In this document: positions 28,926 through 37,430 of the stretch, piece by piece
How the letters are laid out: every line of letters starts with the position of its first letter
Position numbering within the stretch: position 1 is the first letter of the stretch
NCBI RefSeq assembly: GCF_004209775.1
Contig: NZ_CP035914.1
Location: forward strand, 558,001-622,000
Source: Synechococcus sp. WH 8101
GTDB lineage: Bacteria > Cyanobacteriota > Cyanobacteriia > PCC-6307 > Cyanobiaceae
Length of the DNA stretch: 64,000 nt
Direction of reading: 5' to 3'
The notes under the pieces: generated by a model
What the model saw: the letters and a program-made list of their open reading frames with translations, nothing else
Told to the model about the DNA's origin: nothing
Databases searched by the model: none
Made by a program: the position numbers and the translations under genes

Positions 28926-30011
28926 ATGTCGTTCGGCGTGGCAGCATCCAGCCCCGCCCATTGCGTTTCCGTGAGTTCCAGCGTTCTTTCCGATCCACCG
29001 CCTCTGGAGCTCGATCTTCCCGATCCGGAGCGCGACGACATCAGCACGATGGAGTTTCTCGCCCAGCTTGAACAGGCCTGGGCGGTGTGCGACCGATTCG
29101 ATCTGCAGACCGAGATCTGGCGTGGTCGCATTCTTCGTGCGGTGCGTGATCGCGAAAAACGTGGTGGTGAGGGGCGTGGCGCCGGTTTTCTGCAGTGGCT
29201 GCGGGAGCGCGAGATCAGCAAAACGCGCGCCTACGGCCTGATTCAGCTCGCCGAGTCGGCCGATGACCTTGTGGGCGGGGGCATGCTCGAGGCCACGAGC
29301 GTGAATCAGTTCTCCAAGCGGGCTTTTTTGGAGACGGCCCAGGCTGCTCCGGAGGTGCAGCTGATGATTTCGGAAGCTGCGAATGAGGGGCAGGAGATCA
29401 CCCGGAAACAGGTGAGGCGTCTCACTGATGAATTCACCGCGGCCACCAGTCCGCTTCTGCCGGAGGAGATCCGTCAGCGCACCCAGGAGAACCTGCTCCC
29501 TCCCAAGGTGGTGGCGCCGTTGGTGCGCGAACTGGCCAAGTTGCCGGAGCCCCAGCAGGAGGATCTGCGCCGCGCCCTCCGCGATGAGCCCGAGCTTGAT
29601 CGGGTCAAGGATGTGACCAGCACCGCCCGCTGGCTCCATAAGGCCACCGAATCTGGCGTGGCGGTTCGCGCCTTTCAGCAGGGCGAGCTCAACCTTGAAA
29701 AGGCCATGCAGGAGGCGCAGCGTCTCGATGCCCTCGGTTTGCTGGCCGATGCGGTGGGCCAGGCCCAGGCCCTGGAGTCGGCCGTTCTCAAACTGCACAC
29801 CTCCTGGCGCCGCCTTGGTGGTCTCCAGGAGCGCCTCTGGGTGGAGAGCGGCAGCAGCACGCCCCACCTTCGCGAGGTGTTGTCTGCGTTGCAAAGCCTC
29901 AGCGGTGCCACCCTGCGGGTGTCGCTGGGTGAACTTGCCGGGGGCAAGCGGGTGCGTCTGCAATTGGTGGAGGAAGCGCCCGACCAGTTGGAGTCCCCCC
30001 TGACGCTCTGA
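28926..30011 (+). CDS. Conserved cyanobacterial protein with ParB/KorB-like HTH region
   Basis: A 361-residue protein from ATG 28926 (ATG 29049, [11 protein letters not shown], is a possible later start). Residues ~95-175 read like the helix-turn-helix and following helices of ParB/KorB proteins: [20 protein letters not shown], then [15 protein letters not shown] and [18 protein letters not shown]. No N-terminal ParB nuclease/CTPase box is visible, so this is at most a partial resemblance. The remainder is helical, with Leu/Glu/Gln-rich segments that may form a coiled coil. It is divergent from psaE and followed 54 bases later by recQ. Function is unknown; DNA binding is inferred from the HTH-like stretch. 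Confidence 0.8.
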   Translation: MSFGVAASSPAHCVSVSSSVLSDPPPLELDLPDPERDDISTMEFLAQLEQAWAVCDRFDLQTEIWRGRILRAVRDREKRGGEGRGAGFLQWLREREISKTRAYGLIQLAESADDLVGGGMLEATSVNQFSKRAFLETAQAAPEVQLMISEAANEGQEITRKQVRRLTDEFTAATSPLLPEEIRQRTQENLLPPKVVAPLVRELAKLPEPQQEDLRRALRDEPELDRVKDVTSTARWLHKATESGVAVRAFQQGELNLEKAMQEAQRLDALGLLADAVGQAQALESAVLKLHTSWRRLGGLQERLWVESGSSTPHLREVLSALQSLSGATLRVSLGELAGGKRVRLQLVEEAPDQLESPLTL

Positions 30012-30065
30012 GCGTTTCACCAGATCTGGTGCTCGTTAAGGTGGGGGCGCCATCCGTGGTGTGCC

Positions 30066-31565
30066 TTGGATCCCCTGCTGTTGACGCTGCAGGAGCAGTT
30101 CGGATGGGATCGTTTCCGCTCCGGTCAGCGTCCGGTGATTGAGGCGCTACTGGAGGGGCGCGATGCCCTGGCGGTGTTGCCGACCGGCGCCGGGAAGTCG
30201 CTCTGTTATCAGCTGCCCGCTCTGGTGCGGCAGGGGCTGGTGCTGGTGGTGTCACCGCTGGTGGCCTTGATGGAAGACCAGGTGCGCCAGCTGCACCAGC
30301 GTCAGATTGCTGCCGCTTGTTTGCATGCGGGTCTGGCTCAGGATCAGCGTCAGGCGGTGTTCCGGGATCTTGCGTCTGGTGCCTTGCGCCTGCTGTATCT
30401 GGCTCCGGAGCGGTTGCAGAGCACGATGATCAAGGGGGTGATCGCCAGCTCCGCTCAGGCTGGCCATCTGGTGGCCCTGGCCGTGGATGAGGCTCACTGC
30501 ATCAGTGCCTGGGGCCACGATTTCCGCCCCGATTACCGCCGGCTCGGAGAGATCCGCGCCCACTGCCCCGGGGTGCCGGTGGTGGCCCTCAGTGCCACCG
30601 CAGCGCCCCAGGTGCGGGCCGACATCCTGCGCTTGCTCGCTTTGCAGCAGCCGCTCGTGCAGGTGGGCTCCGCCCGCCGCGACAACCTGCATTACGCGAT
30701 GCGACGGCGTGCCAAGGATCCTCTCCCCGATGTGTTGGCTGCTCTGAAGGAGGCCCGTGGAGCGGCCCTGATCTATGCCCGCACCCGACGTTCGGTGGAG
30801 CAGTGGGCCGAGCGGCTTTGTGCGCAGGGCATCGAAGCGATTCCTTATCACGCGGGATTGCAACCGGAGGTGCGTCAGCAGGCCTTGCGTCATTTCCTTG
30901 AGACGGAGCACCCCGTTCTCGTGGCCACCGTGGCTTTCGGGATGGGAGTGGACCGGCCTGACGTGGGTCTTGTGCTCCATCTCAACCTGCCGGCCACGCC
31001 GGAGGGCTATCTGCAGGAATCGGGTCGCGCCGGCCGTGATGGCTTGCCAGCCCAGTGTGTGGTGCTGTTTTCGCCGGGCGATCGCACCAGTCTCGGTTGG
31101 GCGATGCAGGCCTCCTGGCGTCGATCCGAAGCGGCGCGTGGGACCGCGTCACCCGATGAGCCTGAGGAGCGCTGGCGCCTGGAACAGGCTCAGCAGAAGC
31201 TGCGTCGGATGGAGGCGGTGGCGGAGGGGGAGCAGTGCCGTCAGCAGGCCCTGTTACTGGCGGTGGGGGAGGTGTCGCCGCCCTGTGGACGCTGTGATCG
31301 CTGTTTGGGCCAGGGGCAAGGCCAGGACTGGTCTGAGCAGGCTCTGACATTGCTGCAAGCTCTCGACCAGGAGCAGGGCAAGGATGTGCGCTCCCTGACG
31401 GAGGTGCTGGCCGAGCAGGAACCCCAACGCTGGGGCTGGTTGACCCGGCGCCTCGTGCAGGAGGAGTTGATTCGGGAAAGCGACGATGGCAGCCAGCGGC
31501 TGACGCTGCGCCCGAGCGGGCGACGCTATCTGCGTCAGCCCTGGCCCCTGCGGTATGTCGCCTGA
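30066..31565 (+). CDS. recQ: ATP-dependent DNA helicase RecQ
   Basis: 3'-5' DNA helicase of recombination and repair. It has 499 residues from a TTG start. Motif I is [16 protein letters not shown] near residue 38, motif [20 protein letters not shown], motif [13 protein letters not shown], motif [17 protein letters not shown], and the zinc-binding cysteines of the RQC domain are CGRCDRC. It ends after the RQC winged helix with no HRDC domain, which makes it about 100 residues shorter than E. coli RecQ. The stop is 2 bases from the convergent LysM gene. Confidence 0.95.
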   Translation: MDPLLLTLQEQFGWDRFRSGQRPVIEALLEGRDALAVLPTGAGKSLCYQLPALVRQGLVLVVSPLVALMEDQVRQLHQRQIAAACLHAGLAQDQRQAVFRDLASGALRLLYLAPERLQSTMIKGVIASSAQAGHLVALAVDEAHCISAWGHDFRPDYRRLGEIRAHCPGVPVVALSATAAPQVRADILRLLALQQPLVQVGSARRDNLHYAMRRRAKDPLPDVLAALKEARGAALIYARTRRSVEQWAERLCAQGIEAIPYHAGLQPEVRQQALRHFLETEHPVLVATVAFGMGVDRPDVGLVLHLNLPATPEGYLQESGRAGRDGLPAQCVVLFSPGDRTSLGWAMQASWRRSEAARGTASPDEPEERWRLEQAQQKLRRMEAVAEGEQCRQQALLLAVGEVSPPCGRCDRCLGQGQGQDWSEQALTLLQALDQEQGKDVRSLTEVLAEQEPQRWGWLTRRLVQEELIRESDDGSQRLTLRPSGRRYLRQPWPLRYVA

Positions 31566-31567
31566 GC

Positions 31568-32515
31568 TCAGCCGCCCTTGACGGTGCAGCGATCCTTCAC
31601 CAGATCTTCTTCGAAACTGGTCTGGGGAGCGCTCCAGTTTTTCCAGCCGCCGTCGGCGCCGGTCACGTTGATTTTCTTGGCGCCGCAGTTCACCGCCACG
31701 TAAAGCGGTTTGCCATCGGCATTGAGTGTGGGGGCGACGTCGCTACCGCCCATGGATTGCCAATTGGCCCAGTCCACCTGGAGGGGGCCGTAGGTCCGCC
31801 AGTCGGCGTCTTTCGGTTGCACCTTCTGGGCGGCGGGCGTTGTGGACGCCTTAGCAGTTTGCACCGGCTTGGCTGTTTGCGCTGGCTTGGCTGTTTGGGT
31901 GGGCGTTGCTGTTTGTGTTGGCGTCGCCGTGCCCCGCAGCATCAGCTTGGTTCCCACTTCCACCTTGTCGGGGTTGGCGATGCTGTTGAGCGCAATCAAG
32001 GAGGCCACGGGCACCTGATACGCCTTGGCGATCTGCGTCAGGGTCTGGCCTCGGGCCACGGTGTGAGCGCTGGCCTTCGGATCTGCCTTGATGGGCACTG
32101 GTTTCGCTTTGGCCACCGTCTTGGCTTTCGGCTTGGGCAGTACAGCGTTGCTGGGCAGCTTCAGGGTGTCGCCGAGCTCTACATGGTCGGCACTGGGCAG
32201 GTTGTTGAGGGCGATCAGATCCCGTTCACTCACCCGGTATCGCAGGGCGATGACGCTGAGGGTGTCGCCGTTCTGCACCTTGTGCCGTCCAGACCCTGCC
32301 ACCAGCCGCGGTCCAGGAACCTGAAGTCTCTGACCCACCTCCACGTGGTCAGCATTGCGAATCCCGTTCATCCGCATCAGAGCACCCACCGAGATGCCAT
32401 AGCGGGCGGCGATATCGGAGAGGGTGTCACCAGGCTTCACGGTGACACTGGCTGCCATGGCCTGCAGCGGCAGCAGAGCCGTCAGGGCCAGGGCGGCAAC
32501 GAAGGTGCGGCGCAT
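31568..32515 (-). CDS. Secreted LysM-repeat protein
   Basis: A 315-residue exported cell-wall-binding protein. ATG 32515 (MRRTFVAALALTALLPLQAMA) gives a good signal peptide with an AMA-A cleavage site near residue 21. Three LysM domains bind peptidoglycan: about residues 24-68 (VKPGDTLSDIAARYGISVGA), 76-120 (VQNGDTLSVIALRYRVSER) and 150-195 (VARGQTLTQIAKAYQVPVAS). A Thr/Ala/Pro/Gln repeat linker (four near-identical hexapeptides) separates them from a ~75-residue C-terminal domain that contains cysteines and has no recognised family. No catalytic peptidase domain is visible. Confidence 0.9.
   Translation of the reverse strand: MRRTFVAALALTALLPLQAMAASVTVKPGDTLSDIAARYGISVGALMRMNGIRNADHVEVGQRLQVPGPRLVAGSGRHKVQNGDTLSVIALRYRVSERDLIALNNLPSADHVELGDTLKLPSNAVLPKPKAKTVAKAKPVPIKADPKASAHTVARGQTLTQIAKAYQVPVASLIALNSIANPDKVEVGTKLMLRGTATPTQTATPTQTAKPAQTAKPVQTAKASTTPAAQKVQPKDADWRTYGPLQVDWANWQSMGGSDVAPTLNADGKPLYVAVNCGAKKINVTGADGGWKNWSAPQTSFEEDLVKDRCTVKGG
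31854..31925 (-). repeat. Four 18-base tandem repeats in the LysM gene
   Basis: Four imperfect 18-base units (starting at 31854, 31872, 31890, 31908), each containing GCWGTTTG on the plus strand. They encode four hexapeptides of the type T-A-x-P-x-Q in the linker after the third LysM domain. Such units are prone to slippage, so linker length may vary between strains. Confidence 0.8.
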
Positions 32516-32611
32516 GCGTCTCGGTCGGCTGCGCGAACCATAAGGTGCCTTGCCACGGACGCCAGTCCCTCCAGCGGATGCCAGGCGCTCCAACCCAGAT
32601 CGGCGTCAGCC

Positions 32612-34012
32612 TCAGCCGAGCAGACGCTTGAGCAGATCCCGCTTCACCCGGTAGGGCGGGTAGCGCAGACGGACATCCAGGGCGAAGGGGCGGCGCAGCA
32701 CGGAGCGTTCGTGGGAAAAGGTGCGGAAGCCCGCTTCGCCGTGATACGTGCCCATGCCGCTGGGGCCCACACCCCCGAAGGGCAGGTCGGGAACGCCCAC
32801 CTGCATCACCACATCGTTGAAGCACACCCCACCGGAGCTGGTGCCGTTGAGCAGGGCCTGCTGCTCCTGGGCTTGGCCGCCGAACAGATAAAGGGCCAGA
32901 GGTTTGGCTTGGCGGCGAATCCGGGCGATCGCCTCCTCCAGTGAAGAAACGCTGAGCAGCGGCAGCAGAGGACCGAACAGCTCCTCCGCCATCAGCGGGT
33001 CGTGGTCGTCGCCCACCTGCAACACGGTGGGGGCGATCCGGCTGCTGGCAGCGTCGCTTTCACCGCCGATCAGCACCTGGCCCGCTTCCTTGGCGCCATC
33101 GAGTAACCGCTCGAGACGCGCGTACTGGCGCGGGTTGATGATCCGAGCCAGATCGGGGGATTGCAGCGGGGCGTCGCCGTACAACTCGCGCCGGGCCTGA
33201 GCCAGGGCTTCCAGCAGCTCCTCCCGGATGCTGTCTTGCACCAACAGGTGATCGGGGGCGATGCAGGTCTGCCCCGCATTCAGCCCTTTGCCCCAGATCA
33301 ATCGCCGGGCCGTCACCGCCAGATCCGCCCCTTCCAGCACCACGGCTGGGCTCTTGCCCCCCAGCTCCAGGGTCACCGGCGTGAGATGGCGGGCCGCTCC
33401 TGCGAGCACCTTGGCGCCGATCGCACCACCGCCGGTGAAAAAGATGTGGTCGTAGCCCTGGTCGACCAGAGCCGCGGCCACAGCGCCGTCGCCTTCCACC
33501 ACCTGCACCACGTCGCCTGGCAGATGCAGCGGCAGCAGGCGGCTGATCAGGGCGGCCGTGGCTGGCGCTTGCTCCGAGGGTTTCACCACGGCGGTGTTGC
33601 CGGCGGCCAGGGCACTGATCAGTGGTTGCAGCGTGAGGTGGAAGGGATAGTTCCAGGGGCCGATGATCAACACGCAGCCAAGCGGCTCGCGAATCACCTC
33701 GGCTCGCCCTGGCTGCTGGGCCAGAGGCACGGCCACCCGGCGTGGGCGCATCCAGCGGCGCAGCTGACGGCGGCAGAGTTTCAGCTCCTGACGCAGGGCC
33801 AGGATCTCCACCATGCCCTCCAGTTCTGGTTTGCCCAGGTCATCAGCCAGGGCCTGAAGAATCTCCTGCTCGTGCGTTTCGATCAGATTGGCGATGGCCT
33901 CGAGCTGGCGTCGTCGCCAGGCCTCCGGGCGGGTGTCGCCCCGATCCACGGCCTGGCGCAGCGTGGTGAGATCCGGCAAGGGCCGGTTGATCGCTGCAGG
34001 CGTGCTGGTCAT
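32612..34012 (-). CDS. Aldehyde dehydrogenase, class 3 (ALDH3-like)
   Basis: NAD(P)-dependent aldehyde oxidation to the carboxylic acid. It has 466 residues, the ALDH3/fatty-aldehyde size. Visible are GPWNYPFHLTLQPLISALAA near residue 115, the cofactor GxxxxG in FFTGGGAIGAKVLAG near 190, the catalytic Glu in TLELGGKSPAVV near 218, and the catalytic Cys in LNAGQTCIAPDHLL near 251. The C terminus has no obvious membrane anchor beyond a basic segment. In cyanobacteria members of this class oxidise fatty aldehydes; glycerol-derived aldehydes are another possibility given the neighbouring glp genes. It is divergent from the first GH13 gene. Confidence 0.92.
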   Translation of the reverse strand: MTSTPAAINRPLPDLTTLRQAVDRGDTRPEAWRRRQLEAIANLIETHEQEILQALADDLGKPELEGMVEILALRQELKLCRRQLRRWMRPRRVAVPLAQQPGRAEVIREPLGCVLIIGPWNYPFHLTLQPLISALAAGNTAVVKPSEQAPATAALISRLLPLHLPGDVVQVVEGDGAVAAALVDQGYDHIFFTGGGAIGAKVLAGAARHLTPVTLELGGKSPAVVLEGADLAVTARRLIWGKGLNAGQTCIAPDHLLVQDSIREELLEALAQARRELYGDAPLQSPDLARIINPRQYARLERLLDGAKEAGQVLIGGESDAASSRIAPTVLQVGDDHDPLMAEELFGPLLPLLSVSSLEEAIARIRRQAKPLALYLFGGQAQEQQALLNGTSSGGVCFNDVVMQVGVPDLPFGGVGPSGMGTYHGEAGFRTFSHERSVLRRPFALDVRLRYPPYRVKRDLLKRLLG

Positions 34013-34125
34013 CGCGCTCTCTCCGATGCCGCCATGCTCGCAATGCTGTGGCCCTGTCGTTGGCGTCAGGGGGTGACGCGCTGGGCCAACACGCCTAGCA
34101 AGTGGAGGAGTGACAGGGGAATGGC

Positions 34126-35829
34126 ATGCAGCAGCCCTGGTGGAGCGGCGCCGTCATTTATCAGCTGATCGTGCGCAGTTATGCCGATGGCAATGGTGAT
34201 GGCACGGGGGATCTCCAGGGTCTCTCCTCCCGGCTTCCCTACCTGCGTTGGCTGGGGGTGGATGCGGTCTGGCTGACGCCGATCTATCCCTCTCCCCTAC
34301 AGGACGGCGGCTACGACATCACCGACTTCAAAGCGGTGCATCCCGATCTCGGCGATCTGGCCGCCTTTCACCGCTTTCTCACCGAGGCCCATGGCCAGGG
34401 CATCCGGGTGATTCTCGATCTGGTGCTGAATCACACCAGCACCCTGCATCCCTGGTTTCAACGCGCCCGCTGGGCCCCCAAGGGCAGCCCCGAACGGGAC
34501 GTTTATGTGTGGAGCGATGACCCCCAGCGCTATGCCGACGCGCCCGTGCTCTTCCGGCATTTCGAAGCGTCGAACTGGGAATGGGATTCCGTGGCGGAGC
34601 AGTATTACCTGCACCGCTTTCTGCGGCATCAACCCGACCTCAACTACGACAACCCCCTCGTGCAGGAGGAGATGCTCGCGGTGGTGGATTTCTGGGTGGA
34701 GCGGGGTGTGGATGGCTTCCGCCTCGATGCCGTGCCCTTTCTGTTCGAAGAGGAGGGCTCGCGCTGTGAGGGATTGCCCCAGACCCACGCGTTTCTTCAG
34801 GTGATCCGGGAGCGGCTGGAGCAGCAGGGCCGTGAGGTGCTCCTGTTGGGCGAGGCGATTCAGCCGGTGGAGGAGGCTGCGCCTTACCTGGTGGATGAGG
34901 AGCTGCACGGTGCCTTCAATTTCGTGCTCACGGCCCATCTGTTCGCGGCGATCGCCAGTGGCAGCACTCGGGACTTACGCCAGTGTCTGGAGGCGTCGCA
35001 TCAGGCTGTGCCGGGTTGCCGCTGGGCGCTGCCTTTGCGCAACCACGACGAGCTGTGGCTGGGGGATGGCCACCTCGTTCCCGAGGAGGTGATCCAGACC
35101 ATCCGCACCGGCCTGCATCAGGGGCAGGGGCACTGGCTCAACTGGGGGATCAACCGACGCCTGGCCCCGCTTTTGAACGGCGATCCCGGCTCCAATCGGG
35201 TGCTTCATGCCCTGCTCTACAGCCTGCCGGGAATGCCCTGTGTGTATTACGGCGATGAGCTGGGGATGGGCGACTGGCCCGGCCTGCGCGATCGCGACCC
35301 CAACCGCACGCCGATGGCCTGGACCCCCGCCCGCAACGGAGGGTTTTCCACCGCCCCCGATCCCCTGCTGGTGCTGCCACCGATTACCGCTCCCGGCTAC
35401 GACTATCGGGTGGTGAATGTGGAGGTGCAGAAACAGCTGCCTGGATCCCTATTGAACTGGCATCGGCGCATGCTCACCTGCCGGCGACTGCTACCGGCGC
35501 TGCGCAGCGGCGACTTTGCCTTGCTCGACTGTGCCCATCCCGCCGTGATCGTCTACGTCCGCTGCAGTGAGGCGATGACGGTGCTGGTGGCGGCCAACCT
35601 GTCGGCAGCGGGTGCCTCCTTCCGGCTTGACCTCAGTCGCTGGCAGGGGCAGCGCACCCGGGAAGTGCTTTGGGGTTGCGAGTTTCCCCCCGCCAGCGCC
35701 GACTGGTTTGTGTATCTGCCCGCCCACGGGTTCAGCTGGTGGCTTATCGGTGAAGTGGATGCCATCAGCGAGGAGCCCGGGGCTGAGCCAGATCCGGCTG
35801 ATGGAGGCGAGGCGGTGATTCCGGCTTAG
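34126..35829 (+). CDS. GH13 alpha-glucosyl enzyme (trehalose synthase-like)
   Basis: A 567-residue alpha-amylase-family enzyme closest in layout to trehalose synthase/maltose glucosyltransferases. It starts WWSGAVIYQLIVRSYADGNGDGTGD. The catalytic triad is Asp201 in GVDGFRLDAVP, Glu243 in VLLLGEAIQ and Asp308 in LRNHDELW, with region I DLVLNHTS at 98-105. There is no signal peptide, so it acts in the cytoplasm. Specificity (isomerisation, hydrolysis or phosphorolysis of a glucoside) cannot be fixed from these motifs. Its stop codon overlaps the convergent glpD stop by 4 bases. Confidence 0.9.
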   Translation: MQQPWWSGAVIYQLIVRSYADGNGDGTGDLQGLSSRLPYLRWLGVDAVWLTPIYPSPLQDGGYDITDFKAVHPDLGDLAAFHRFLTEAHGQGIRVILDLVLNHTSTLHPWFQRARWAPKGSPERDVYVWSDDPQRYADAPVLFRHFEASNWEWDSVAEQYYLHRFLRHQPDLNYDNPLVQEEMLAVVDFWVERGVDGFRLDAVPFLFEEEGSRCEGLPQTHAFLQVIRERLEQQGREVLLLGEAIQPVEEAAPYLVDEELHGAFNFVLTAHLFAAIASGSTRDLRQCLEASHQAVPGCRWALPLRNHDELWLGDGHLVPEEVIQTIRTGLHQGQGHWLNWGINRRLAPLLNGDPGSNRVLHALLYSLPGMPCVYYGDELGMGDWPGLRDRDPNRTPMAWTPARNGGFSTAPDPLLVLPPITAPGYDYRVVNVEVQKQLPGSLLNWHRRMLTCRRLLPALRSGDFALLDCAHPAVIVYVRCSEAMTVLVAANLSAAGASFRLDLSRWQGQRTREVLWGCEFPPASADWFVYLPAHGFSWWLIGEVDAISEEPGAEPDPADGGEAVIPA

Positions 35830-37430
35830 TGCTGCAGGTTGAGGCTGCCTTCCCGCTCAGACAGGGGCTGATCGGGGCGCGAGCGCTCCAGCAGGGCGAT
35901 GACCTCGGGCCTGATCCTCTGGGCTTCCTGCTCATCCACCATCGCCAGCCGGCAGCGGCGGGCCAATACATCGGTCACGCTGCGGGCGTGCTCCCGTTCG
36001 ATCGCATGGCGCAGCTCGCCCCGGCAGATCGGCATCACCGCGCTGAGGGGCTCCCGGTCGGCCTCTGGCCACTCGCTCACCCGCGGCACTGCCTCCAGGC
36101 CATGGGCCGCCTGCAGATGGTCGATCTGATGGTGCTGCAGCACGGTGTCGGGCAGCAGTTCCTTGAGCTGCTGCCGTTGCTCCGACAAACGCTGCGGTGT
36201 TCGCGTTGGGTCGGCGGCGGCACCAAGGAGGGGCAGGGTGTTGGCGGCAGGAAGGGGCTCGCCCAGTTGCTGTTCCACCGCCGCCAGGGTGTCGAGCGCC
36301 ATCGGCCGGCACGTGGTCCACTTGCCTCCCATCACGCTCACCAGGCCGCAGGCCAGGGTTTCCACCTCGTGCTCCCGCACCACCCGGCTGCTGCTGCGGG
36401 AGGCATCCGCAGGGCGCAGCAGGGGCCGCCCGCCTGCCCAGCGGCTGCTGACTCGCGGCTCCTGAAGGCCGGGGAACCAGCGCTGCACATAGTCGAGCAG
36501 GTAAGCGGTCTCATCGCCTGATGGCGCCTGGGCCTCCTCCAGGGGGCAGGGGGTGTCGGTGGTGCCTACCAGCGTCCGCCCCAAGAACGGCAGCATGAAC
36601 AGCACCCGTCCGTCATCGGTGGCCGGCAGGAGCAGGCCAAGGCCCTGCGGACAGAGATTGGTCTCGAGCACCAGATGCATGCCCCGGCTCGTGAGCATGC
36701 GCGGCGGCAGGTCGGGATCGGCCATGTGGCGAATGGCGTCCGCCTGGATGCCGGTGGCATTCACCACGACGCGGGCCGTCCAGCGCTCCTCCTCTCCGGA
36801 GCTGCTGCAGCTGAGGGCGCCGGTGATCCTGCCCTGGCTGTTGCGTTCCAGGGCGGTCACCTGGCAGCCGGTGCGCACCACCGCTCCGGCCCGCTCAGCG
36901 GTGAGGGCCAGCAGCAGATTGAGGCGCGCATCATCAAACTGACCATCGCTATAGGCGACCCCACCGCTGCTCTGCGCTCGGATCTGGGGCAGGGCCTCAT
37001 GCAGCTGGCGGGCGGACAGCAGCCGGCTTGAGCCGATGCCACTGCGGCCGGCGAGGGCGTCGTAGAGGCCGAGGCCGATCCGGTAATAGGCCTGGCTGAA
37101 CCAGTGGTCGGTGGGCAGGGCGAGTTCGAGCCGATGGGCAAGAAACGGGGCCTGCTGCAACCAGTGGCCCCGCTCCAGCAGGGCCTCGCGCACCAGGCGC
37201 AGCTGGGCGGTGTCCGCTGTTTTGAACGCCAGCTCCAGATAGCGCACACCGCCGTGGAGCAGCTTGGTGCTGCGGCAGCTGGTGCCCCCGCCGATGTCGC
37301 TGGCCTCCAGCAGGGCGACGCGCAGGCCGCGGCGCACCGCTTCGTAGGCGACGCTGGCACCACTGGCGCCGGCGCCGACCACCAGCAGATCAAAGCCGGT
37401 GTTGTTGGTCATGGTGTCTGCTGTGGTCAT
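35826..37430 (-). CDS. glpD: Glycerol-3-phosphate dehydrogenase (FAD, quinone-linked)
   Basis: Oxidises glycerol-3-phosphate to dihydroxyacetone phosphate and feeds electrons to quinone at the membrane. ATG 37430 gives 534 residues with the FAD Rossmann motif DLLVVGAGASGASVAYEAV near residue 11, the substrate-side GGTSCRSTKLLHGGVRYLE, and the family segment LACGLVSVMGGKWTTCRPMA. The C-terminal ~120 residues form the GlpD cap. The start ATGA overlaps the glpK stop, so glpK-glpD is a coupled operon for glycerol use. Confidence 0.95.
   Translation of the reverse strand: MTTADTMTNNTGFDLLVVGAGASGASVAYEAVRRGLRVALLEASDIGGGTSCRSTKLLHGGVRYLELAFKTADTAQLRLVREALLERGHWLQQAPFLAHRLELALPTDHWFSQAYYRIGLGLYDALAGRSGIGSSRLLSARQLHEALPQIRAQSSGGVAYSDGQFDDARLNLLLALTAERAGAVVRTGCQVTALERNSQGRITGALSCSSSGEEERWTARVVVNATGIQADAIRHMADPDLPPRMLTSRGMHLVLETNLCPQGLGLLLPATDDGRVLFMLPFLGRTLVGTTDTPCPLEEAQAPSGDETAYLLDYVQRWFPGLQEPRVSSRWAGGRPLLRPADASRSSSRVVREHEVETLACGLVSVMGGKWTTCRPMALDTLAAVEQQLGEPLPAANTLPLLGAAADPTRTPQRLSEQRQQLKELLPDTVLQHHQIDHLQAAHGLEAVPRVSEWPEADREPLSAVMPICRGELRHAIEREHARSVTDVLARRCRLAMVDEQEAQRIRPEVIALLERSRPDQPLSEREGSLNLQH

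Noticed and set aside
28722-30020. 432-codon minus-strand frame opposite the ParB-like gene
   Set aside because: Its beginning is antisense to the ParB-like gene and its end runs into psaE in another frame. It is composition-driven (His/Gln/Leu/Gly) with no recognisable motif. The plus-strand frame has an HTH-like region and an intact reading frame.
31571-31580. Ten-base match (GCCCTTGACG) to the 3' end of tRNA-Thr(GGU) at 44631-44640, as a possible att site bounding the 32-44 kb block
   Set aside because: Ten bases is too short to be convincing, and the match lies in the coding end of the LysM gene (codons for V-K-G-G). Recorded only as a possible boundary to test by synteny.
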